A stretch of 18,561 nt of DNA from Strigomonas culicis (taxonomy: Eukaryota > Euglenozoa > Kinetoplastea > Trypanosomatida > Trypanosomatidae). Positions 1-6,449 of the stretch are shown here, piece after piece. The notes below the pieces were generated by a model. That model saw only the letters and a list, made by a program, of their open reading frames with translations. It made no database searches and had not been told where the DNA came from. How positions within the stretch are numbered: position 1 is the first letter of the stretch; every line of letters starts with the position of its first letter. The position numbers and the translations under genes were made by a program. The stretch covers positions 1 to 18,561 of the forward strand of contig AUXH01000394.1 of assembly GCA_000482145.1 (NCBI GenBank), written 5' to 3'.

Positions 1-368
1 GCGCGACGTGCGCGCAGAGGAGCGGGTGGAGGCCGCCCGGCGCGGGGCCCGCCACATGCGCCGCGAGAGCGGACCAGCAGCGCCCGCCGCAGCGCCGCGT
101 CGTCGTGGCGGTCGCTGTTGAGCAAGTCCGTCACGCGGCGCGACAGGGGGCGAGAGCGGGCGCGGCCCGCTGCGGCGCAGCGCGGCGCTCGCGCTGTAGC
201 GCCGCTGGGGGCCGCGGGCGGCGCGCAGGGGCGCCAGCGGCGCAGGGGGTGTGCCGCGGCCGGCGACGGTCGGGCACCTCGAGCAAGCGGCCCGGTCCGC
301 GTGGCGCTGAGACGGGGCCGTCCGACGCGCCACCGAGACTGCGACAGCGCGCGGCACGACGTGAACAT
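1..368 (-). CDS. Partial GC-rich coding-like block at left edge, frame disrupted
   Basis: The block is as GC-rich as the neighbouring genes and stops being so at about 369, so it looks like the 5' part of the next gene in the unit, running off the left edge. The only ATG-initiated minus frame reaching the edge starts at 368 (MFTSCRALSQSRWRVGRPR...) and stays open for about 122 codons. Its first acidic residue is number 81, which would suit a mitochondrial presequence but is also what random GC-rich DNA gives. The stretch from about 145 to 70 reads convincingly in this frame (RRVTDLLNSDRHDDAALRRA). The distribution of A/T bases changes codon phase near the five-G run at 146-150 and again near 64-70. 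Left of 64 the better minus frame reads LAAHVAGPAPGGLHPLL. Either the sequence has small indel errors (for example a contig end) or the gene is degraded. A plus-strand reading cannot be fully excluded. Product unknown. Confidence 0.4.
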   Translation of the reverse strand, partial: MFTSCRALSQSRWRVGRPRLSATRTGPLARGARPSPAAAHPLRRWRPCAPPAAPSGATARAPRCAAAGRARSRPLSRRVTDLLNSDRHDDAALRRALLVRSRGACGGPRAGRPPPAPLRARR

Positions 369-784
369 TGCAGCAGCGCCACTAAATAAAGAAGTAGAGA
401 GAGAGAGAGAAAGGGATCTTCGTTTAATCGATATTTATTCAAAATGACTTTGCATTTTTTTTCCTCTTGAGGAAGCAGCTTGTACTAAGAAAAAGAGTGT
501 GAAGAAGGGTGAAAAGAAAGATCGTTGTCAATGTGAGGTGCAGCCGTTGTGACAGTTTCTTGGTTAACACAGAAGGTGTCCGGAGAGGGAACAGGTAGTG
601 TGCGCTGCGCTGCCGCTACGGGATGTGTATGAAAGAAGACAAAAACGAACAGTACATATAAGAGGGAAACCAATATAAACATACAAAAAAAAAGTCTAGA
701 TCTATATCGCATGTATGTATGTATGTGTAACAGGAACAACTGAAAGAAAGGCTGCGTAAAGCAAAAAAAAAGAGTTAGAAAAGT
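369..784. other. Intergenic spacer with GA and ATGT microsatellites
   Basis: This AT-rich spacer lies between the stop of the 969-residue coiled-coil gene and the edge gene. It holds a GA repeat at 396-410, an ATGT repeat at 711-726, and several A runs (for example near 688-695 and 764-772) that are U runs in the minus-strand transcript. I see no convincing gene in it. The GA repeat, a CU tract in the transcript just upstream of 368, could serve as the trans-splicing tract of the edge gene. Confidence 0.6.
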
Positions 785-3694
785 TTAGGAGGAGGGGGAA
801 GGCGATGAGTTCAGCAGCGCCGCCTCCTGCTCCCGCCACGTCCGCAGGTGTTCCTCCAGCACATGTCTGTCCCCCAGCTTGGACGATTGGCTCCGCCGGC
901 GGCGCAGCGGCTCCGCCGCCCCCGCGCGCAGGCTGGAGAGGCTCGCGTTGCTGCCACCGCTGCTGTTCGTGTACACCGGATAGCCGTCGGCGCCGGCCGG
1001 CCGCGGGCTCTTCTTGCCCCCCGCGCCGCCGGGCGCCGGCAGCGCGTTGCCCTGGCTGACGGACCGCTCGCGCAGCGGCTGCGACGGTGAGTGGCGCGCC
1101 GGCGGCGACGGCGACACCCACTGACTCATGAAGCTGTTCGCGAGGTACTCCCCGGCGCCGCCGCCCTCCTCGTGCGGCGGCGCCGGTGGCGGCGTGGCCG
1201 GGCTCTGGCGCGGCTTGGAGGGCGCCACGATGTCCGCGCCGTGCCGCCCCTCCGCCGCGATGAGCGCCTCCTCCTCCGCATAGAGCCGCACGGAGGCGCC
1301 GCCCGCCCTGGACGGCGTCGGCCGCAGCTGCGTGCTGCGGCTGCGGCTGCCGCCGGCCGGCAGCCGCAGCGTCGGCTGTGGTGATGCTTCCCGCGGCGGC
1401 GGGGAGCGCGAGAGGGACTTGCCGTGTGGCGCGTTTTCTTTATCGCCGGGCGACAGCGGGGACACACTGCTCCATCGCTGTTCTTGTTGCTGCTGCTGCT
1501 GCTGCTGGGCGACCAATGTGGCGACGGTGTGCTCCAGCTCCCGCACGCGTGCCTCCGCCGCCCTGCGCGCGGCCGCCTCCTCGCGCTGCTGCGCGGCGGC
1601 GGTCTCACCGTCGGCGAGCCGCTCCAGCAGCGCGGCGCGCGCCTGCTCCTGCTGCCGCAGCTGCTCCTGCAGCGCACAGACCTCCTTGCTCTGCTGCCCG
1701 ATCATCTCGTTGCGGTCGGCGCGCACGACGGCGAGCTCCTCGCGCACCTCCGCGAGCTGCAGCTGGCTCGTCTCCGCCACCGCCACCGCGTCCTCGATCG
1801 CGGCCGCAAGCTGCTCCTGCAGCTGCAGCAGCGGCACCGCGGCGGGGGCCGCGGTGGGGTCCAGCAGCATGAGGAGGGTCGCGAAGGCGGCCTGCACGTC
1901 GGCCGGGTCCAGACGGGCGTCCGCCGCTGCGTCCGCAGCGGGTGTGGGGGCGGCGCCCCCGTCGCCGCCCTGCAGCGTACGGGCGAGCGCGCGCAGCTGC
2001 CGCCGGGCCGCTCCCTCCTCACCCTCGCCCTCGCCGCCCTCCGGGCCGGCGCTCTCCTCCGCGCGCTGCAGCAGCTCCTGCACCGCGGCCAGCACCGCGT
2101 CGGGGCCGGCCGCCTCCCGCGCGCTCTGCAGCTGGCAGAGCTGCTCCTCCTTGTAGAGCAGCTGCGTTTCGAGGTCGTCGCACGCGAGCTGGCGCTGCTC
2201 GGCCTCCTGCCCGCGCCGCGCGCGGCCCTCCTCCGACACGGCGAGCCGCTCCTCCAGGTTGCGCACCGCGGCCTGCAGTGTCCGCACCCGCTCGCGCTCC
2301 AGCTCGAGCTCCGCCTGCCGCGCCGCCGCGTCCGCCGCCGCGCCCTGCTGCGCCTCCCACCGCGCCGGCGCGTAGGCCAGCGCGTCGCCGTCGGCGTCCG
2401 CCGCGGCGGCGAAGAGCGCCTGCGACACGGCGTCGGGCTCGTCCGCGGTGGCCGCGGCGGTGTCTGGCGGTGGCGCGGGGCGCGGGACGTGGTGGAAGTA
2501 GGTGCCCGCCGCGGTCGCAAAGTCCTTGCCCATCAGAAAGGACGCCGTCCGCGCGCGGTGTGGCCCCTCCGCCTCCTCCACCACCTCCTCTTCTTCGTCC
2601 TGCCGCGGCGGCTCCGTCGCCTCCCCCTCGAGCTCCGACGGCGCCGCGCTGCGCTGCTCCGCGCGCTCCTGCGCCTCCGCCAGGATGCGCGACGCCTGGT
2701 CGGGCGACCGCGGGGAGCGGCTGTGGTGCGTCGCGCTCCGTGGGCACGTGGAGGGGCTCAGGCGGCGGCGCAGGCCGTGCGGCCCGGGCCCGTCCCTGCT
2801 CCCCGTCCGCGGCGACCGCGGCGCAGCGGCGGCGACCGTGGGCGACGGAGAGAGCGCGTTGTCTTGGCCGGCGATGCCCTCACGGCGGCCGCCAGCGGCG
2901 CCCGCCGCCGCCGTCGCGTGCGGCCGGTTGGGTGTTGTCGTGGACCCGTACGTGTTGCTGTCCTCCTCCGAAGGGCATATGGGCCGGTGGCCGGCGGCGG
3001 CCTCCGCCTCCGCGCGCCGCTGCTGCTGCTGCAGGCGCGCGTACTGCCGCTCCAGCCGCGCGTACTGCCGCCGCCAATAGAGCGCCTCCGTCGCGGTGGT
3101 CTGCTGGCCCTCCAGCTCGATCAGCGCGGCGAGTGAGGCGCCGGCAGCCGCGGCGAGCGGCGGCGGCTGCTCCGGCGGCGCCGGCAGCACGACCGGGTGC
3201 AGCTGGAGGTACTTGCCGCTGCTGGGCGGCAGCGCGCTCAGCCGCACGGCTGCCGTCGCGCGCAGCGGCGCCTCGCCCCGGCGACCGGCGGGGGCCGGCC
3301 CCGGCGGGGCCTTCGGCGGCGGCGAGAGCATGCTGTCGTCGCCCGCGGGCGCCGCGGGCGCCGCCGGGTCATAGAAAAAGGCACTCTGCGGCTGGCGCGT
3401 CGCGCTCGTGGGGAAGGCGAAGGAGGCGACGGGGCGGTGCAGCGCGGCGCGGGCACCCGCCGCGGCGGCGGGGCCGGCCTCGCGCACGCTGCTGCCGCTC
3501 TCGCGGCTTGTCGTCGTCGGCACGCTGCCGCTCCTCACGCCGCCGTCGTCCGAGTAGATGTGTGTGACGTCGCTCGTGAGAGACGGACGCCGCGCCGGCT
3601 CGCTGACGACCCCGCCGTCGTCCTTGTCGTCGTCGTAGAACTGGTGGTCGGTGGAGACCGAGCGCCAGCGCTCTTCTAGAAAAGAGGAGCTCAT
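785..3694 (-). CDS. Large coiled-coil/disordered protein, 969 aa, function unknown
   Basis: I do not recognise a named family. Translation starts at the ATG at 3694 (MSSSFLEERWRS); the frame continues four codons upstream only to a TTG. The protein alternates disordered Pro/Ala/Ser/Arg-rich segments with helices. Residues 1-190 are low complexity with an acidic Asp cluster near 21-26. A short helix around 204-235 contains WRRQYARLERQYARL. Residues about 240-445 are disordered with SP/SPR motifs and an acidic EEEEVVEEAE patch. The main coiled coil spans about 450-740, rich in Ala, Glu, Arg and Gln, and ends in eight glutamines at 1484-1507. Residues 745-935 are a disordered tail with many SP sites and a KEN motif (1433-1441). 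A basic cluster (RRRRS) and a last short helix follow. The design suggests a cytoskeletal or basal-body/flagellum-associated scaffold, which is inference only. No signal peptide or membrane span is visible. Confidence 0.85.
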   Translation of the reverse strand: MSSSFLEERWRSVSTDHQFYDDDKDDGGVVSEPARRPSLTSDVTHIYSDDGGVRSGSVPTTTSRESGSSVREAGPAAAAGARAALHRPVASFAFPTSATRQPQSAFFYDPAAPAAPAGDDSMLSPPPKAPPGPAPAGRRGEAPLRATAAVRLSALPPSSGKYLQLHPVVLPAPPEQPPPLAAAAGASLAALIELEGQQTTATEALYWRRQYARLERQYARLQQQQRRAEAEAAAGHRPICPSEEDSNTYGSTTTPNRPHATAAAGAAGGRREGIAGQDNALSPSPTVAAAAPRSPRTGSRDGPGPHGLRRRLSPSTCPRSATHHSRSPRSPDQASRILAEAQERAEQRSAAPSELEGEATEPPRQDEEEEVVEEAEGPHRARTASFLMGKDFATAAGTYFHHVPRPAPPPDTAAATADEPDAVSQALFAAAADADGDALAYAPARWEAQQGAAADAAARQAELELERERVRTLQAAVRNLEERLAVSEEGRARRGQEAEQRQLACDDLETQLLYKEEQLCQLQSAREAAGPDAVLAAVQELLQRAEESAGPEGGEGEGEEGAARRQLRALARTLQGGDGGAAPTPAADAAADARLDPADVQAAFATLLMLLDPTAAPAAVPLLQLQEQLAAAIEDAVAVAETSQLQLAEVREELAVVRADRNEMIGQQSKEVCALQEQLRQQEQARAALLERLADGETAAAQQREEAAARRAAEARVRELEHTVATLVAQQQQQQQQEQRWSSVSPLSPGDKENAPHGKSLSRSPPPREASPQPTLRLPAGGSRSRSTQLRPTPSRAGGASVRLYAEEEALIAAEGRHGADIVAPSKPRQSPATPPPAPPHEEGGGAGEYLANSFMSQWVSPSPPARHSPSQPLRERSVSQGNALPAPGGAGGKKSPRPAGADGYPVYTNSSGGSNASLSSLRAGAAEPLRRRRSQSSKLGDRHVLEEHLRTWREQEAALLNSSPSPSS
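1484..1507 (-). repeat. CAG/CAA repeat encoding eight glutamines
   Basis: Six CAG and two CAA codons in a row on the coding strand lie at the C-terminal end of the main coiled coil of the 969-residue protein, just before its disordered tail. The repeat keeps frame with the gene, so length changes by whole codons would be tolerated. Confidence 0.85.
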
Positions 3695-4068
3695 CGATCT
3701 AATCAAGTGTCTCTATTTGGTGTGACTGTTTTGGAGTGCGCTTGTAAGGCGGTCGATCTATGGTTATGTATGGATGTATGGATGTGCTGGTGTTGTTGTA
3801 TTCGTTTTTTGTATTGCTTCTAAATTCTATCTATACAAAAAGCGGTATCAGCTTGTTGTTCCCACACTTTCCTTTAAAGGGGGTAAAAAAAAAAACGAAT
3901 TCAATGAAAGGAAGGAAGGAGAATGAAGGTGCAACAGATTGCGTTGGTACAGAATTCTTCTCTAACAGCAGCATAAGTTTCTCACGCGCAAACTCGTGCG
4001 ACGTCACGTGCGGACCCACACACGGATGAACACTCCACAGAGGATACCGTATATATCAGTGGAGAGTC

Positions 4069-4102
<34 letters not shown>

Positions 4103-4390
4103 AGAAACGCGCAGTACCTTCTTTTTTTTTCATTATGATAATTCATATTATTCGCAACAAAATGTTCAAACAAACACAAAAAAAAAGGAGGAGAGCGGGC
4201 ACGCGTGCACAAAGAAGAAAACAGAATACTATACAAATTTCCTAATACTTATGAGAGAGGGAAGGTGAGGGAGAGAAAAGAAAGCAAACCTCAACACGAT
4301 CAGCCGACGTTGCTTCCTCTCTTATTCCCTTTTTCTACTACCAGCGAAAAGAAGAAGAAAAAAAGCCTAAATTGAATGTAGCCTAACCGC
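3695..4390. other. Intergenic spacer between CX9C-protein gene and 969-aa gene
   Basis: No gene is visible. The spacer carries a long TA repeat, purine-rich stretches (3880-3930, 4170-4290) that are pyrimidine-rich in the transcript, and a possible six-base-stem hairpin with arms at 4033-4038 and 4059-4064. The A run after GGGGGT near 3880 followed by CCTTTAAAG in the transcript is a possible splice acceptor for the downstream gene, but no acceptor is clear-cut here. Confidence 0.6.
4072..4099. repeat. (TA)n microsatellite, 28 bp
   Basis: A perfect alternating A/T run in the intergenic spacer. It lies next to a short possible hairpin and is probably replication slippage in AT-rich DNA. Confidence 0.95.
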
Positions 4391-4999
4391 CTAGTTGATA
4401 TCGGTGCGAATGCCCGCGGGCGCGATGGTCGGCTTGCTGCGGCTGACACTCGTGCCGTTGCGCTGCTCGTCCTGCCAGTGCACGCGGTCGCGCTGTACCT
4501 CCAGCTCGCGCTGCCGCACGGCCATCATCGCGGCCTTGCGCCGCCACCAGGAGAAGTTCTCGTAGAAGAAGCGGTCCTCCAGGTGGAAGTCTTCCGTCTG
4601 GCCGCCGTTCGACCACGGCGCGCCGGTCGGCGCGTTCGCGTAGGGGAAGAAGCGGATGCCCGTCTGGTCCATGAGGCACGTGCGCCACTCCCACTCCTCG
4701 TCGCGGCAGAAGAACACGGCGCGCGCCGGCTCCGTCATGTGGCACTTCAGCAGCGTCGCGCTCTGCTGCGGGCACAGCCGGAAAGAAGCCTCACTCGCCT
4801 GCATGAAGCCGCTCAGCGTCGCGACGTCCTCCTTCGCGCACTTGTACGGGTTCGCGCGCCAGTAGTAGCAGTTGCGCGACGTGTCCACCTTCGCCTGCAG
4901 AGACGGCAGCGCCTGGTACAGCGGCGCGAGCGCGCGCAGCACGGGCGCCGGGATGCCGTCGCGGAAGATCCCCTCTAACGGCTGCTCAAACTGCTCCAT
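4391..4999 (-). CDS. Triple-CX9C (CHCH-type) protein, probably mitochondrial, 202 aa
   Basis: All six cysteines fall into three CX9C motifs: C44-C54, C76-C86 and C98-C108. The last two are separated by 11 residues and form a typical twin-CX9C helix-loop-helix (CHCH fold). Known CHCH proteins are oxidised in the mitochondrial intermembrane space by the Mia40/Erv1 relay (Erv1 alone has been proposed for trypanosomatids) and include respiratory-complex subunits and assembly factors. The N-terminal 40 residues lack a clear cleavable presequence, consistent with that import route. The C-terminal third (about 145-182) is a charged helix with WWRR and many Arg/Glu residues. NDUFA8, a complex I subunit, carries four CX9C motifs and is the closest architecture I can suggest, but I see no decisive sequence match. 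The ATG at 4999 abuts a TA repeat and is the first Met in frame. TAG stop. Confidence 0.85.
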   Translation of the reverse strand: MEQFEQPLEGIFRDGIPAPVLRALAPLYQALPSLQAKVDTSRNCYYWRANPYKCAKEDVATLSGFMQASEASFRLCPQQSATLLKCHMTEPARAVFFCRDEEWEWRTCLMDQTGIRFFPYANAPTGAPWSNGGQTEDFHLEDRFFYENFSWWRRKAAMMAVRQRELEVQRDRVHWQDEQRNGTSVSRSKPTIAPAGIRTDIN

Positions 5000-5042
5000 A
5001 TATATATATAGTTAAATACAGAGTAATAAGTTTGACGGTAGT

Positions 5043-5063
5043 GGGGGGGGAGGGGAGGGGGGG
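5043..5063. repeat. G-rich tract (C-rich pyrimidine tract in the transcript)
   Basis: On the plus strand the order is eight Gs, A, four Gs, A, seven Gs. In the minus-strand transcript it is an unbroken 21-base run of C with two U, 44 bases upstream of the CX9C-protein start codon. No AG follows it before the ATG, so it probably sits inside the 5' UTR rather than driving splicing. As DNA, the plus strand could form a G-quadruplex. Confidence 0.8.
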
Positions 5064-5123
5064 TAGAGTGTGGTTTCCTACAAGGTGCTAACTAATGCTT
5101 GAACTAGCTATTGTTGTGTTGTA

Positions 5124-5179
5124 CTATAATAAATGAAACAAAAGAAGAATACGTGCAGAGAGAGAACAAAAAAAAAAAG
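5124..5179 (-). promoter_or_regulatory. Putative trans-splice tract and AG acceptor for CX9C-protein gene
   Basis: Read on the minus strand, a U run at 5169-5179 and a pyrimidine-rich stretch (TTCTTCTTTTGTTTC) lead to AG at 5125-5124. This is the first AG after a strong tract upstream of the gene and would leave a 5' UTR of about 124 nt that includes the C-rich tract. Assigned by pattern only. Confidence 0.4.
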
Positions 5180-5472
5180 ACCGTGTCCTTTTTATTTTGC
5201 TCTGACCCGTAAGTTTTCGCTTTCCTTTGAGCAACAACCTCTCATGACAAAGATAGAAGGTGTGTAAATAGTGTTGATGGAATTCGCGTAGCAGAATATG
5301 CATGATGATACATAAAGAGCAACCAAGCATAAGCGCATGATCATCGCTCCTATGATGCTGATGATACTTTTAATTCTTTGTTTTACTTATTTAGCTTTTA
5401 AATTATAACAAAAGGGCATTGAGAAAAAATTCACCATTCAATCTGACTATTCAATCAACTCAACATAAAAGG

Positions 5473-5520
5473 CACACACACACACACACACACACATACA
5501 CACACGCACACGCACGCGCA
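5473..5520. repeat. CA-rich microsatellite, imperfect
   Basis: A CA repeat about 24 bp long is interrupted by TA and then grades into CA/CG repeats. It is purely intergenic. Confidence 0.9.
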
Positions 5521-6131
5521 AGTCAAAGAAAAATGTAGTTTCTACATATTTCCGGCTCGTTATTATCATTATTATTATCTAAAACTATTTTTTTTGTGTA
5601 TCTCTCCCTCTCTATATTTCTCTATCTCTATTTCTTGGTCTACATTTTTTTCTTTTTTTTTCAGCGTCTCCACAGGCCGCTTTTGTCTATTCAATGTGTG
5701 CTCCTTCGTCATCGAAGGACACACATACACACAGACAAAAAAAAAAAGAAGAAATGGAAACAGAAAAAAAGGAAGAAGAAACAACACAACAACGCAATGA
5801 AGGTAAAGAAGAAAAGGGGAAGAAAAAAAAACGACACAGCAAATAATTATAGATGGAAATATATAATGTATTATTAACTAATACATAGCGATACAAAAAA
5901 AAAAGGAAGAACGAATTGAAGGGAAGGATCTTTACTTTGCGTGGTGGTGGTGGTAGGAGTCTCTGTCGTGCGGATGACAGGTGTGTATGAGACGCGTGCC
6001 GCTCTCTACATGGCCTCGACACCTCTTCCAGCATCTCCCCGTACCCTCCGCGCGTCACGCTCTTTCCTTTTTTTTCTCTTATTATGTTACCACTTCGGCT
6101 ACCGCCGCAATGGCCTCCCCGCTCCTTCGCC

Positions 6132-6449
6132 TTACTGCGCGGCGCGGGCGGACCCCGAGAGCAGCCCCTGCACCTCCTCCACATGGGCGCTGTGCCGCAG
6201 CATCTGCGTCACGACCTCGTTACGGCGGAAGTACACGCGCGCGAGCACGGAGATGGCGAAGAAGATGGCGTAGATGATGGCCGCGTTATAGCACGACTTG
6301 GCCTTCGCGGCAGTCTCCCAGCTGCGCTCGACCGCCGGGATGGCAAAGCTGACCGCGCCGTCGCTAAACATGCGGCCGAACAGCACGAGGTGCACAATGC
6401 CTATCAGAGAGAACACGGCGCAGCATGTCGCTAAGTCTTCCTTTCCCAT
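6132..6449 (-). CDS. RNase kappa / V-ATPase subunit f-like membrane protein, 105 aa
   Basis: A small two-helix membrane protein. The start is the ATG at 6449 (MGKEDLATCC). The frame extends 20 codons upstream to a TTG, but that part is translated pyrimidine-rich leader. Residues 7-26 form a first hydrophobic helix (CCAVFSLIGIVHLVLFG), 27-53 a loop with a Trp and several Ala/Lys, and 54-73 a second helix (YNAAIIYAIFFAISVLARVY). A short charged tail follows. Length, topology, the LA.C..V.S..GI pattern before helix 1, and a CYNAA-type entry to helix 2 resemble metazoan RNase kappa (about 98-137 aa), now known as a V-ATPase Vo component equivalent to yeast subunit f. If correct, it would sit in the Vo sector of the proton pump in acidic compartments. 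The match is by eye and modest; another small two-TM protein is possible. TAA stop. Confidence 0.75.
   Translation of the reverse strand: MGKEDLATCCAVFSLIGIVHLVLFGRMFSDGAVSFAIPAVERSWETAAKAKSCYNAAIIYAIFFAISVLARVYFRRNEVVTQMLRHSAHVEEVQGLLSGSARAAQ

Larger units (their letters stand above)
5000..6131. other. Long AT-rich intergenic spacer (1.1 kb)
   Basis: No gene is supported. The spacer contains a G-rich tract, a CA/CG dinucleotide repeat, several A8-A12 runs and long purine/pyrimidine-biased stretches (5585-5670 pyrimidine-rich, 5740-5835 purine-rich). The part next to the RNase-kappa-like stop, about 5941-6065, is less AT-rich than the rest and is presumably that gene's 3' UTR. Confidence 0.6.

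Noticed and set aside
1..447. Plus-strand frame open from the left edge to 447, suggesting a convergent gene
   Set aside because: Translation is Arg/Ala/Gly noise and runs into the GA repeat. The minus strand gives better protein locally and matches the polarity of all other genes, though not decisively.
1424..3136. 570-codon plus-strand open frame antisense to the 969-aa gene
   Set aside because: Arg/Leu-rich composition with no domain. It is the mirror of a GC3-rich minus-strand gene, where antisense stops are rare.
4033..4064. Hairpin (CTCCAC/GTGGAG arms) as a transcription terminator
   Set aside because: A six-base stem with a 20-base loop is weak, and kinetoplastid units do not end genes with intrinsic terminators.
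5336..5372. TGATGATA motif as a C/D snoRNA box
   Set aside because: No partner D box or terminal stem at a suitable distance; repeated ATGATG words are expected in this AT-rich sequence.
5473..5520. CA repeat as a CRISPR-like or structured array
   Set aside because: A simple dinucleotide microsatellite without spacers or unit structure.
5687..6184. Minus-strand open frame after the RNase-kappa-like gene (possible 116-aa protein from ATG 6034)
   Set aside because: Its C-terminal half is Phe/Ser runs encoded by pyrimidine tracts and its start lies in the probable 3' UTR; no family features and AT-rich codons unlike real genes here.
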